Part shown: positions 33,504 through 43,272 of the stretch, one piece after another
How positions within the stretch are numbered: position 1 is the stretch's first letter
Layout of the letters: each line of letters opens with the position of its first letter
From: JBBQDZ01 sp038237515
Lineage (GTDB): Bacteria > Actinomycetota > Thermoleophilia > Gaiellales > Gaiellaceae
Length of the DNA stretch: 64,000 bases
Direction: 5' to 3'
Assembly (NCBI GenBank): GCA_038237515.1
Contig: JBBRYP010000016.1
Span: 1-64,000, forward strand
Notes under the pieces: model-generated
Told to the model about the DNA's origin: nothing
Databases searched by the model: none
What the model saw: only the letters and a program-made list of their open reading frames with translations
Program-made: the position numbers and the translations under genes

Positions 33504-36478
33504 GTGCAGGCCGAGGTGATCGGCCGTGATCTCGAGGTCGCGCGCCTCCAGGAATGGCTCGCCGAGCCCTGGGCGCGGCTCGCGTTGCTCGAAGGGCCCG
33601 CCGGTATCGGCAAGACGACCGTCTGGCGTCACGCGTGCTCACTCGCGAGCGAGCTCGGGTACATGGGTCACGGCGAGCGCTCCGGCGGACGCCGAGCGGC
33701 ACCTCGTCTTCACCGGCCTGACCGATCTGCTCGCTCCAATCTTGCCCGAGGCGGCCGTGGCGATGGCCACGCCGCGACGCCGGGCGATCTAGGCCGCGCT
33801 GCTCCTGGGCGATCCTGAGAAGAAGCCGCCCGACGAGCGCGCGGTCGCGTTCGCCGTGCTCGACGTGCTGCGCCTCGCGGGCCGTCGCGAGCCACTCGTG
33901 CTCGCGATCGACGACGCTCAGTGGCTCGACCGGTCGTCGCTGGCCGTGGTCGCATTCGCGCTTCGCCGGTTGGCCCCAGCCGATCGCGTCGCGATCCTGG
34001 CGGCGCGGCGGATCGGCGTCCAGGACGACCCGAGCCGTTTGCTCGTGGACTCCGTGGAGCCGGAGCTGCGCACCATCGTCCCGGTCGGGCCCCTCAGCCT
34101 CGGTGCGACCCACCGGCTCTACCGGCGGCGGCTCGGGCTCTCGCTCCCCCGCCCTCGCCTCCTGCAGGTTCACGAGCTCTGCGGCGGCAACCTCTTCGCG
34201 CTCGAGATCGGGCGTGCGCTCGACTTCGATCCCTCGGGCACACGAGGCGACCTGCCGCTACCAGCGAGCCTTTCCGTCGCGCTCGAAGCACGGCTCTCCG
34301 CCCTCTCGCCCGCCGCGCGGCTCGTCGCGCTGCTCGCGGCCGCGGCCGCGGAGCCGACGAGCGCGCTGCTCGCCGCGTCCTCGGGGCTGAGCGACCCGCA
34401 CGAGGCGGTAGCTGAGCTCGTCGAGGCCGGAGTGCTCGCGGTGAGTGCAGAGGGGCTGCGGTTCTACCACCCGCTGCTCGCCTCCGCCGCCTACGGACAC
34501 GGATCCGATGCCGAGCGACGTGCCGCACACGCTGCTCTTGCCCGGGTCGTCGCCGCGCCGGAGGAGCGTGCCCGCCATCTTGTGTGCGCGCGCGATCCCC
34601 GACGCGAGCACTGCGGCGGCGCTCGACGCCGCAGCGGATCGCGCCGAGGCGCGAGGGGCTCAGGCGGCGAGCGGAGAGCTCCGGGAGTGGGCCGCACAGA
34701 TGACACCCGACGCCGACGCCGACGCCGACGCCCGCGCCGGCCGCCTTCTCGCCGCCGGGCAGGCTACCTTCGTGTCCGGAGGCGCGGAACGCGCGCGGGC
34801 CCTTCTCGAACGCGTCGCGTCGGCTCCCGGGCCGAGTAGGCACGAGGCGCTCTGACGGCTCGGAACGCTGCTCGACGAGACCGGCAGCGGCTGGGAAGTC
34901 GTGCGCGATTGCTGGCTCGAGGCGCTCGCAACGGACGACGTCGAGTTGCGCGTGCACGTCGAGCGGAGCATCGCGATCACCGCCGTCTACAACGCATCCG
35001 GCGCGACCGCCGCCGCTCACTCGACGGAGGCCGTGGAGGCGGCCGAACGTCTTGGCGAAGCCCGCCTCCTTGCCTATGCGCTCGCCACGGACGCGTTCGT
35101 CCGGACTCTCGGCGGCGATCCACGGTCGGCCGAGGTGCTCGCCGCCGCCGTCGCACTCGAGCCCGACGCCGATCTTCCGGAGCTCGAGTGGTCGCCTCGT
35201 GCCGTGGCCGCCGACTGTGCGCGCATCACGCTCCGCCTGGAGGAGGCGAGGGTCGGATTCGCACGCGTCCACGAGCTGGCGATTGCCCGCGGCGACTTCC
35301 CAGTCGAGCTGTGGTCGGCGTACGGCAGTGCGCAGGTGGCGATCGACGCCGGCGTCTGGACGCACGCGCACGACCTCTCTGCACAGGTAGCCGACCTCAT
35401 CGAGCAGAGCGGCCTGATGATCCTTCCCGGGCTGCGGCTGCGTGCAAGGCTGGCGGCGCATCGCGGCGACTCCGGGGAGTGCCGAGCGCTGACGACACGG
35501 TGCCTTGCAGAGGCGGGTTCGAGCGGTGAACGCCTCCACGAGCTGCAGGCACTCGCGGTGCTCGGCGCTCTCGAGCTCTCCGAAGGGGCTGCGGAGGCCG
35601 CCGCGTCGACGCTCGAGAGGGCTCACACGCTGGCAGGAGAGCTGGGCATCGGAGCCCCCGGCATCCTCCGCTTCTGCATCGACGCGTCGGAGGCGCTTGC
35701 CGGGCTCGACCGTCTGGACGAGGCAGATGCGGCCCTGGAGAGGTTCGAGCACCAGGCGCAGGTGGTGGGTCGCGAGTGGGCCTGTCCGCTCCTCGACCGG
35801 GCCCGCGGGCTGAACGCCGCCGCGCGGGGCGACCTCGAGCGTGGCGTGAGGCTTCTCCGCGCGGCGCAGGCGGCGCGCGACGACCTCCCGATTCCGCTCG
35901 AGCGTGCGCGCATCGATCTCTGCCTGGGCCGGGTTCTGCGGCGACTGAAGCGTCGAGCCGAGGCCCGCGAGGCGCTCGACCGTGCCGTCGCAGCTTTCGA
36001 GTCGCTCGGAAGCAGGCTCTGGGCGGAGCAGGCGCGAGCCGAGCGAGCTCGCATCGGCGGCCGTTCGAAGGCCGGCGGACTGACCGCGACCGAGGCGCAG
36101 GTCGCCGCGCTCGTCGCCGAGGGCAGGACGAACAAGGAGGTGGCGGCCGCGCTGTTCGTCACGGCGAGCACCGTGGAGGCGCACCTTTCCGGCGTCTACA
36201 GGAAGCTCGGCGTGCGCTCGCGCACCGAGCTCGCGCGGGCGCTCAAGCGCACAGCGGTCGCAAACGTGCCCAAGCTCACCCGTCGCATCGACGTCGTGAT
36301 CTCCGTGGAGGTGGACAACAACGGCGCGAACGGCGCGTACGTCGACAACATCTCGCTCATCCTGGGCAAGGCGACAGCGGTTCCTACGACCGGTACGGCG
36401 ACCCTCGCCGCCGCCTGCTCCGGAAAGACGCTCGTCGCCACCGTCCGCCCGCCGAAGGGTGCCGCCGTGAGCTGCTGA
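33504..36478 (+). pseudogene. LuxR-family ATPase regulator (LAL type), multiply broken
   Basis: The intact ancestor had about 950 residues: AAA/NB-ARC-like ATPase (VIGRDLEVARLQ, Walker A EGPAGIGKTT, Walker B VLAIDDAQWLD), TPR-like repeats, and a C-terminal LuxR helix-turn-helix (LTATEAQVAALVAEGRTNKE ... STVEAHLSGVYRKLGVRSR). Lesions seen: frameshift near 33665, TAG at 33790-33792 (probably from GAG), frameshift near 34580, and TGA at 34853-34855 (probably from TGG). After the HTH the frame runs on into about 60 residues (DNNGANGAYVDNISLILG ...) that look like the end of a secreted protein, so a second gene is fused on. Clearly non-functional as a single product. Confidence 0.85.
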
Positions 36479-36912
36479 TCGGGAACGGTGTCAGCCGGTG
36501 GCGCCGGTGACGCAGGGCTCGAATGAGGGGTGGGAGCGCCCGGTCTCCGCGGATCGCTGCGGGGCCGGGCGTCCCGCTGCGCGGGTTCGAGCGGGGGGCA
36601 GTCGCGGGACTGGCGTCGCCGCTGTGCAAACCGCGGGAGTTCCGCTCGTCCCTCGACGAAGCCGATCGAGACGTAGTAGGCAAGGCGGCCGACGGTCGTC
36701 TCGTGCGCGAAGTACCGGAAGGGCATCAGGCTGGCGTCCTTGCGGCGCAGGGTCGTCACGCCGGTCAGTGCGCTCCTCACCTTTCCGGAAGCACCCATGC
36801 GAGCGTCGCGCGAGAGCGCGTGCCGGAGCTCGAAGGCGCACTGCGCCCTGGCGGGAAGACGAACCGAGAGGCTCAGCTCCGACGCAGGCCACCGTGCCGT
36901 AGGGTGCCCCCG
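36479..36912. other. Intergenic region with possible gene remnant
   Basis: This 434-base gap has no intact gene. The minus strand of about 36610-36790 reads protein-like (TTLRRKDASLMPFRYFAHET, then TVGRLAYYVSIGFVEGRAEL), with no start or recognisable domain; it may be a dead fragment. The gap lies between the LuxR pseudogene and the O-antigen ligase-like gene. Confidence 0.35.
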
Positions 36913-38784
36913 ATGCCGGCGCCGGCGCTGTCGTCCGCTCTCCGGCGCCGCTGGCTCCATACGCCCGCCCCGAGCGCCTGGCCGTCGGCCGCCGTCCTCC
37001 TGCCGCTCGCCGCGGCGGCAATCGGCGGCACGGCGATCGGGTTGCAGTACCTCCACGTCGGCGCCCGGCCCTTGCCGTCGACGGCGATCCTGATGACCGC
37101 AGGGGCGGCGGCCTTCGCGCCGTTGCGGGTTGCGCTTCCCGTGGCGGTCGTCCTCGCCTGCTTCCAGTCGACGATCGGCGATTTCTTCGGCTCGCCCGGG
37201 CGGTACTGGAAGGAAGCCTTCGTCACGATACTCGTGCTACGTGCCCTCCGGGTGTGGGGCTGGCCGCGCGTCGCATCCCTCGTCACCGCCGGTGCGATTG
37301 CCGTCTTCGCGAGCTACCTCGCCGCCGGAACCCCCGCGCTCCAGCTCGCCTGGGCCGCCAAGATTCTGTTCTTCTCCGTCCTCGCAGGCTGGGCGATCGC
37401 CCGGCTGCGACCGGATCGCAGGGCCTGGATCAGCACCTACTACGGGCTGGCAGTCGCGGCAGGCGCAAACGTCCTGCTCGGGGCTTGGCAACGCTGGGAG
37501 GGCTGGGCAGGGCTCGTCCGGCTCGGCCTGCCCTACGGTGAGCGCATCCGCCAAGCTCCTTCGGGCGCGGTGCGTGCCTACGGTGGCTTCACGACGGAGG
37601 CACCCTTCTCGTATGCGATCGCGCTCGCCGTGCTGGCGTGGGTCGCCTTCGCCGTGTCGAGGGAGGGGCGGCGGCTCGCGCTGCGGACGACCTGGGTGCC
37701 CGTTGCGGGACTGATCGGGATCGCGCTCTCGCTCAACCGGATCGCGCTCGTCGGGTTGACGGCCGCCGGGCTCGTGGGCGCACTGCTCAGCGCCCGCCGT
37801 CGACCGGCCATCGTCGCCCTCACCGCGGCACCGCTCGTGATCGTCGCCGGCGTCCTCCTGATCGCGGATCCTGCGACGCGAACCTTCCTGCTCAAGGGAT
37901 TCACCTTCAGCTCCCAGTCCGCGAAGACGCGCCGGGCGCTCTGGCGGGAGTACGCCCGCTCCCTGACTATCGGGGGATACGGCCCGGGCTCCGCAGGTGC
38001 GGCCTACGCGCGCGTCTCCAACCACCAGCCCGAGAGCATCTCGCTCGGGACGGGCTGGTTCTCGCTCGAGCGGGACTCCTCAGGGCGGCGCTTCAACTGG
38101 ATGGGTAGCCGCGGCGCCTTCCTCGTGGGCACGCCGGGGGCGCTCCGGAGGCCGACACTGGTCGAACTGAGTGTGACCTCGCTCGCAATCACCCGCGTGC
38201 TCGACGTCGGCCTTGGAGCTGCCCGCCTGACGGAGGTGCGGGTGCCGGCGCGCGGAGTGGAGCGGTTCCAGTTCCAGGTGCCAGGCGGTCGAGGGCGCGC
38301 TCGGGTGTGGCTGACCGCGCGTCCTCCGGCCGCGCGCGCAGGCGGGCTCGGCTCGCGCGACCCGCGGATGGTGTCCATCAGCCTCCTCTCACTCACCGCC
38401 CTCGACGGCGGTTCGCCGCGGACGGAGGCGGAACGGATCTACGCGCGGGTTCGCCGCAAGCTCGGCCCGGCCGCTCTCGGCGGGACGGCGCCGGGCGTCG
38501 TCGACAACCTCTACCTGTCCTGGCTCTACCAGTACGGATTCGTCCTCGGCGCTCTCCTGTGCTTCGCCTTCATCGGCGTCCTGCTCCGCCCGCTGAGGGG
38601 CGCCGGCGAGAGCAGCCCGCTCGAGCTCGCAATGCGGTTCTGGGGGGTCTTCCTCGTCGTGGGCGCGCTAGCCGTCAACATCTGGGAGGAGTTCCCGACG
38701 GACCTGATCGCTGCCATCGGGTTCGCGCAGCTGTACGCCGCCTCTCGCTCCGCCACCGGCTGGAGGAGCGAAGGATCGCGATGA
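36913..38784 (+). CDS. O-antigen ligase-like membrane protein with inserted soluble domain
   Basis: A 623-residue protein with about 10-11 membrane helices. Ligase features are GGFTTEAPFSYAIALAVLAW, the R-rich loop and YLSWLYQYGFVLGALLCFAF before the last helices. Between helices (about residues 375-500) sits a soluble, strand-rich domain (TGWFSLERDSSGRRFNWMGS ... GVERFQFQV ... ISLLSLTALDG) like the jelly-roll tails of some membrane mannosyltransferases. It would face outside and may hold the glycan. ATG 36913 opens the first hydrophobic region. It stands alone, apart from the polysaccharide locus at 15-23 kb. Confidence 0.8.
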   Translation: MPAPALSSALRRRWLHTPAPSAWPSAAVLLPLAAAAIGGTAIGLQYLHVGARPLPSTAILMTAGAAAFAPLRVALPVAVVLACFQSTIGDFFGSPGRYWKEAFVTILVLRALRVWGWPRVASLVTAGAIAVFASYLAAGTPALQLAWAAKILFFSVLAGWAIARLRPDRRAWISTYYGLAVAAGANVLLGAWQRWEGWAGLVRLGLPYGERIRQAPSGAVRAYGGFTTEAPFSYAIALAVLAWVAFAVSREGRRLALRTTWVPVAGLIGIALSLNRIALVGLTAAGLVGALLSARRRPAIVALTAAPLVIVAGVLLIADPATRTFLLKGFTFSSQSAKTRRALWREYARSLTIGGYGPGSAGAAYARVSNHQPESISLGTGWFSLERDSSGRRFNWMGSRGAFLVGTPGALRRPTLVELSVTSLAITRVLDVGLGAARLTEVRVPARGVERFQFQVPGGRGRARVWLTARPPAARAGGLGSRDPRMVSISLLSLTALDGGSPRTEAERIYARVRRKLGPAALGGTAPGVVDNLYLSWLYQYGFVLGALLCFAFIGVLLRPLRGAGESSPLELAMRFWGVFLVVGALAVNIWEEFPTDLIAAIGFAQLYAASRSATGWRSEGSR

Positions 38785-38943
38785 GCGGTTCCGCGCTCCG
38801 GGCGTAATCGTCTCCCAAGCGAGCACGGTCATCCAGACCCACAGCGAGTTCTCAGCGAGCCCTCAGCTGGGCGCCAAAGGTCGAGGGCACCCTGTCCGCC
38901 AGTGTCCCAATGGCGGCGCGCACACGAGTAGAAGGAGGAGATG

Positions 38944-39624
38944 ATGAACGGCGAACTGAACAGACGCGACGCCCTGAAGACGATCGGGGGGGCGGGTCTC
39001 GCGACCGTCTTCGGCAAGCGGGCGCTTGGCCTTCTCGATCTCGGCGGAGAAGATGCGCAGGCCGCGACCACCTGCCTCCTCACCCCCGAGACCACCGCGG
39101 GTCCGTACTGGGTCGAAGAGGCGCTGACCCGCCGTAACGTCACCGAGGGAAAGGCGGGCGCCCCACTCCTCATGCGCTTCACCGTCTTGAACGCGAAGAC
39201 CTGCAAGACCATCAAGAACGCAGACGTGGAGATCTGGCACTGCGACGCTCTCGGCAACTACTCGGCAGTCGATGGGCGGACGACGCGGTTCCTCCGTGGT
39301 CACCAGCGCTCGAACGCGGTCGGCAGAGCCGAATTCCTCACCATCTTCCCCGGTTGGTATCGCGGCCGCACGCCACATATCCACATGAAGGTCAGCGTCG
39401 GCGGCAACACGGTCCACACCGGCCAGGTCTTCTTCAACGAGAAGATCACGGCGGCGGTGTACAAGCAGGCGCCGTATGCGAGTCGCGGCGAGTACGACAC
39501 CTCGCACGCGAGCGACATGATCTACCGCCAGGCGGGCGGATCGAGCGCCGAGCTCAAGCTGACCAAGCGCACGGGCGGGCTCAAGGGTTACGTCGGCACG
39601 ATCGCCGTCGGCGTGGTGACCTAA
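38944..39624 (+). CDS. Secreted intradiol ring-cleavage dioxygenase-like protein
   Basis: A 226-residue protein with an N-terminal RRDALKTIGGAGLATVF, a Tat-like signal. The dioxygenase core keeps the Fe(III) ligands: Tyr in WHCDALGNYSAVDG, then Tyr, His, His in FPGWYRGRTPHIHMKV. Exported members act on aromatic polymers or catechols outside the cytoplasm. ATG 38944 is chosen over the adjacent ATG 38941 because AAGGAGG then lies 5 bases upstream rather than 2. No aromatic pathway genes are nearby. Confidence 0.87.
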   Translation: MNGELNRRDALKTIGGAGLATVFGKRALGLLDLGGEDAQAATTCLLTPETTAGPYWVEEALTRRNVTEGKAGAPLLMRFTVLNAKTCKTIKNADVEIWHCDALGNYSAVDGRTTRFLRGHQRSNAVGRAEFLTIFPGWYRGRTPHIHMKVSVGGNTVHTGQVFFNEKITAAVYKQAPYASRGEYDTSHASDMIYRQAGGSSAELKLTKRTGGLKGYVGTIAVGVVT

Positions 39625-39716
39625 GGGCCTAGCACAACCACACCTGGTCGGCGATGAAGCCCCAACCCGGTGGAACTGGTAGTTGCGGGCGCGGCGAGAG
39701 ATAAGGTCGACGCCGC

Positions 39717-40211
39717 TCAAGCTGACGATGCCGGCGGCCGCCTTGGAGGATGTCCCGTTCGCCGTGGAATTTCGCGGCAGTCCGTCGCTGACGATCTACG
39801 AGTCAGGACGATAGCGGCCTCCTCGGTCGGCGTCGGGGGGGTGGTGCGCTCGCGCTCGTTGTCGATGGCGACGCAGAGCTTGGCGAGGTCGTGGTAGCCG
39901 ATGATCCGCCGGAATTGGCGCTCGGCTTCGAGCATGCCGGCGGCCGTCCAGCGCAGGCACATCTCGCCCGACTGCCAGCGCTTGACGTTCCGGGAGCTCC
40001 GGCGGACACACTCGATCATCGATTCGCAGGTCGCCACGGTCGCGTTCTCCGTACTTCCTTCCCAGAGCCCGAGCGGGATCTTGACGCCCTCGGTCGTGAT
40101 CCCGAGCGCGACCACGTTCGTGCGCCGCTTCAGCTCGATCCCGTCCAGCATCAGCACCGCCAGGCGGACGTCGTCCAGCCGGCGGGTCATCAGCTCGGCC
40201 TGCAATAACAT
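39717..40211 (-). pseudogene. Mutator-type transposase with internal deletion
   Basis: The minus strand reads MTRRLDDVRLAVLMLDGIEL and KIPLGLWEGSTENATVA, the first half of a mutator-type transposase core, then jumps without frame loss to CESMIECVRRSSRNVKRWQS and EAERQFRRIIGYHDLAKLCV, its C-terminus. About 120 residues in the middle, with the second catalytic Asp, are missing, as is the N-terminal domain. It differs from the IS256-family copy at 10.7-12.1 kb. Ends of the element were not found. Confidence 0.75.
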
Positions 40212-40312
40212 CCGCGCCCTCCCTCGGGCGTGAGTCCGGGAGGACCCACAGCCTCGAAGGAGGGGCGGATCGAACTCTCAGCTGTTCACAGCTCTGCAGG
40301 CGGGACAGCTGG

Positions 40313-41434
40313 TTACCCGGCGACGAGTCCGACTGAGGTTGCGGGTAGTCCGCTGGGGCCGGTTGCGAGTGGTGTGAGGCTGCCGTCGCCCTCAACCTCG
40401 AAACCTTTGATGGTGCCGGAGCTGAGTGCGTAGAGGAAGTGGCTGTTGCGGCTGAGCGCCATGTCGATCGGCGCGCCGCCGGTGGTGCCGGCAGCCGCTG
40501 CGAGTAGTGCCAGGCTGCCGTCGTGGCCGATCTGGTAGGAGGAGATCGTGCCGCTGCCGGTGTTGGTTGTGTAGGCGTAGCGGCTGTTCTTCGTGATCAC
40601 GACCCAGCAGGGAGCCGTCTGCTGGTCGGCGACCGGGCCGCTGAGCGCGTTGAGCGAGCCGCCTTCTTCGAGTTGGTAGGAGGAGAGTGCGCCGGCGTCG
40701 GTTGCACCGCCGAAGGCGTCGCTGACGACCAGGTCGCCGCGGCTATCGAACGCGAACCCGAACGGGGTCTGGCCGTTGGAGGGGTTGGTGGTCGGCCCCT
40801 GGGCGCGGCCGCCCGGCCCGATCTGGTAGGTGTCGATCAGATTGGTCGCTTTCTCGGTCACGACGAGCTGTCGGCCGCTCGGGTCGAAACCGATCTGGGG
40901 TGCGCTGACCGAGGCCGCGCTGAGCGGCTGGGTCGAGCCGTCGATCGGCGAGAGTCTGCCGTCGTGGATCCGGAAGCCGCTGATGTTGCCCGGCGAGCCG
41001 GAGCCGCCTTCGTTGAGCACGTAGAGCAGATCATCACTCACGGTCAGGCTGACCGGCATCACACCGCCCGAGGGAACCGTGTCGACGGGCCGGAGTCCGT
41101 TTCGACTTACTGCCAGCGCCGAGATTGTGTTATCGCCGGCGTTGACGACGAACAGGAAGCGCCCATTGTCCCGACTCAGAGCCAGCGCGCCCTGGCTGCC
41201 GAGCCCACTACCCGTACCGAGGCCGCCGGTCGCAACCGATCCGGCGGCGCTGAGCGTGCCATCGGCCGCGCGGCTGAAGACCAGCACGGCGTTCCCGCTC
41301 GCCGCGTTGGTCGAGGTGAACACGAAGCCTGACCGATCTGGTTCTGCCGACGCTCCAGCCGCGACCCACGCAGAAAGCGCGCAGACCGCCACAAAAGCGA
41401 GCAGAAGCCGGCACCTAGAGGAAGCCGTCGCCAT
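40313..41434 (-). CDS. Secreted seven-bladed beta-propeller, lactonase/YVTN-like
   Basis: A 373-residue protein with a Sec signal (residues 1-30, LLLAFVAVCALSAWVAAGAS). The rest is a set of repeats of about 45 residues (ALSRDNGRFLFVVNAGDNTI; ITKNSRYAYTTNTGSGTISS; ALSRNSHFLYALSSGTIKGF) as in 6-phosphogluconolactonase/3-carboxymuconate cyclase-like propellers. GAAAGGACTT precedes ATG 41434. It is exported, so a role in sugar-phosphate metabolism is unlikely; a scaffold or lactonase on external substrates is more likely. Confidence 0.83.
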   Translation of the reverse strand: MATASSRCRLLLAFVAVCALSAWVAAGASAEPDRSGFVFTSTNAASGNAVLVFSRAADGTLSAAGSVATGGLGTGSGLGSQGALALSRDNGRFLFVVNAGDNTISALAVSRNGLRPVDTVPSGGVMPVSLTVSDDLLYVLNEGGSGSPGNISGFRIHDGRLSPIDGSTQPLSAASVSAPQIGFDPSGRQLVVTEKATNLIDTYQIGPGGRAQGPTTNPSNGQTPFGFAFDSRGDLVVSDAFGGATDAGALSSYQLEEGGSLNALSGPVADQQTAPCWVVITKNSRYAYTTNTGSGTISSYQIGHDGSLALLAAAAGTTGGAPIDMALSRNSHFLYALSSGTIKGFEVEGDGSLTPLATGPSGLPATSVGLVAG

Positions 41435-41599
41435 CTCAAGTCCTTTCGCTCGAAAACCCGACGCGTACCGGACGGCACGCGAAACCAGTATTCCGCCCCC
41501 AGCAGCAGCGCACCTTAAAGGACTCTTAAATCAGGATCTCCTAACGGATTCGCGGGTTCTATGCACGGCCGGGAAGTGAGGGGCGGAGGCCACCGAGCG

Positions 41600-41995
41600 T
41601 GAGCGTGGCGAGATCGCCGCCCCCTACCTCGGCCGAACCCCCGGCGCGATGGCCGCCGACTCGCAGTGTGGGAGCGAGGCAGCGACATGGCGCTGGCGGC
41701 CCACTTCACGCAGGTCAAGTGCGGCACGACGACCACGCTCGAGACGATCCGCTTCCAGCGCCCCGACCGGATCGACTTCCGGCTCGTCCGCGGGCCGTTG
41801 CCGCACCTCACCGAGTCGTTACTGCTCACCCCGACGGGGCCGGCAGCGAGCTTCGCTGGCAGGGCGAGCTTGGCACCGATATCTGGGCGCTCGGCGCATG
41901 GTGGGGCCGAAGAGTGGCGCGCGCCTGGACGCGCGCGGTCAACGCCTCCTTCCACGAGATCGCCGCCGAAGCCGAACGCCGCGCGGGGCTGTCCG
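41600..41995 (+). pseudogene. SRPBCC (polyketide cyclase-like) fragment, frameshifted
   Basis: One frame gives MALAAHFTQVKCGTTTTLET and FRLVRGPLPHLTESLLLTPT; near 41835 it must change frame to continue GSELRWQGELGTDIWALGAW and NASFHEIAAEAERRAGL. The pieces match the second half of an SRPBCC-fold protein. No good start codon. It is the first of five broken gene pieces in a row. Confidence 0.65.
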
Positions 41996-42331
41996 ATGAG
42001 AGCGCGGCGGCCGCTCGTCGAGCTCCTCCATTTCGACGGCTGTCCGAACCGTCAGGCAGCGCGGGAGCTGGTCGAGCGCATAACCAGCGAGCTCGCCCTC
42101 GAGCCCGTGCTGCGCCTGATCGAGGTCGCAGACGAGGATGCTGCGCAGCGGCAGCGATCCCTTGGCTCGACCACGGTTCGCGTCGACGGTCGCGACGTCG
42201 ACCCCCAGGCGCAGGCGGGCGCGGCGCGACTACGGTCTGTCCTGCCGTGTCTACCGGAACCGAGCGCGGCGTCGCCGGCTTGCCCGATGAGCGCTGGCTG
42301 CGCGACGCGCTCCGATGTGCGAAGGAGGTCT
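41996..42331 (+). pseudogene. Thioredoxin-like small protein, frameshifted
   Basis: LVELLHFDGCPNRQAARELV, then LIEVADEDAAQRQRSLGSTT and VRVDGRDVDP form the first two thirds of a thioredoxin-fold protein of the kind found with mercury/arsenic or alkylmercury-related genes. The rest appears only by changing frame twice (DYGLSCRVYR, then GVAGLPDERWLRDAL). Broken gene; ends at a TGA at 42329-42331. Confidence 0.65.
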
Positions 42332-42333
42332 GA

Positions 42334-42530
42334 GATGCCCACACCGATCGACCGCGACGAAGTTCAGCGGCTGCAACGGCAGGGCGCGCAGCTCGTCGAG
42401 GTGTTGCCCGAGCCGAGCCCGAGTACGAGGACGAGCAGCTGCCCGGCGCGATCAACATCCCGCTGAAGACGCTCGACGCGAGAACTGTCGAGCGGCTCGA
42501 CCGCGGCCGGCCCGTGATTGTCTACCGCTA
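42334..42530 (+). pseudogene. Rhodanese-like domain fragment, frameshifted
   Basis: MPTPIDRDEVQRLQRQGAQL then VEVLPEP, and after a frame change near 42415, EYEDEQLPGAINIPLKTLDA and VERLDRGRPVIVYRYD. This is a rhodanese fold cut off just where the catalytic Cys loop should be (CYD... is RYD here). GAAGGAGG lies ahead of ATG 42334, so the ancestor was expressed. Confidence 0.68.
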
Positions 42531-42750
42531 CGACTGTCACGGAGGAGCGCTACAAGCAATTGACGGAGAAGATGTTCGGAACTTCCCGATGAGCAAGGAG
42601 CAATCTCCGGACCGTCTGATCCACTCGGCCGGCCAGTCGGATCAGGACTACTACGTCTACGACATCTGTGAGTCGAAGGAGCACTTCCAACGCTTCGTCG
42701 ACGGGCAGCTGGGCCCGGCCGTGCAGGAGCTGGGTGCCGACGCGGGCGGG
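42531..42750 (+). pseudogene. Antibiotic-biosynthesis-monooxygenase-like fragment
   Basis: In the same frame as the end of the rhodanese piece, the sequence PDRLIHSAGQSDQDYYVYDI and CESKEHFQRFVDGQLGPAVQ resembles the C-terminal half of small ABM/EthD-type dimeric alpha+beta proteins (VWESKE-x-F...LGPAL). It has no start of its own and runs into antisense sequence of another gene after 42750. Confidence 0.5.
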
Positions 42751-43010
42751 GCACCACGCCACAGTTTTTCGCGAGTTCGGGTGTTGGCGTTTGTGACGGG
42801 CGGGTCGAGCGACTCGCCGCCGGTGCCGACGATGAACTCGCGGATCCCCTTCTTCGGGTCTTGCTTACCGGTCGGGTCCATCGGTGCGTAGCGGGCGTAG
42901 GTGTGGTCATGGCCGTTCAGTACGAGGTCGGCTCCGTGTTGGTAGAGGAGCTTCCACCATGTTCGTGCGGCGCTGCCCTCGGGCGTCGCAGCCGCAGGTG
43001 TTGTGGTCGG
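42750..43010 (-). pseudogene. Metallophosphoesterase C-terminal fragment
   Basis: The minus strand reads LLYQHGADLVLNGHDHTYAR, YAPMDPTGKQDPKKGIREFI and VGTGGESLDPP. GHDH is the last metal-binding motif of a purple-acid-phosphatase-like metallophosphoesterase. Everything upstream is missing and the end runs out in NTRTREKLWRG. A dead fragment of a secreted phosphatase gene. Confidence 0.68.
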
Positions 43011-43082
43011 GTCAGCGACGCTGAAGGCCTTGCAACCGGAGGCTTAAGCCGCAGTTACCATTATAGGCAACAAGAAAAGGAG

Positions 43083-43110
43083 GCGTGGGGGAAACCTGGG
43101 TCGCCCACGC
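43083..43110 (-). terminator. Hairpin after tRNA-Val
   Basis: GCGTGGG (43083-43089) and CCCACGC (43104-43110) pair perfectly around a 14-base loop, starting four bases beyond the 3' end of tRNA-Val. Likely transcription end or processing signal. Confidence 0.5.
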
Positions 43111-43113
43111 TCA

Positions 43114-43185
43114 TGGGCGCGGCTGGGATTGAACCAGCGACCTCCCGCGTGTGAAGCGGGCGCTCTCCCGCTGAGCTACGCGCCC
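43114..43185 (-). tRNA. tRNA-Val (anticodon CAC)
   Basis: The minus strand folds into a 72-base tRNA: acceptor GGGCGCG/CGCGCCC, discriminator A, D-arm GCTC...GAGC, anticodon stem CCCGC/GCGGG with loop TTCACAC (anticodon CAC), T-arm GCTGG/CCAGC. CCA is not encoded. Confidence 0.96.
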
Positions 43186-43272
43186 CGGCTCAGGGACGAT
43201 AGCCGACGCTTGCAGCTTGCAGGAACCCCCGCCGTCAGGCTTGCGCGCAGGAAGGTACCATTCGATCCGGCT

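Noticed and set aside
32236..34173. 645-codon minus-strand frame
   Set aside because: Covers real plus-strand genes and a pseudogene; composition is that of antisense sequence.
34094..36184. 696-codon minus-strand frame opposite the LuxR pseudogene
   Set aside because: Antisense shadow without recognisable motif.
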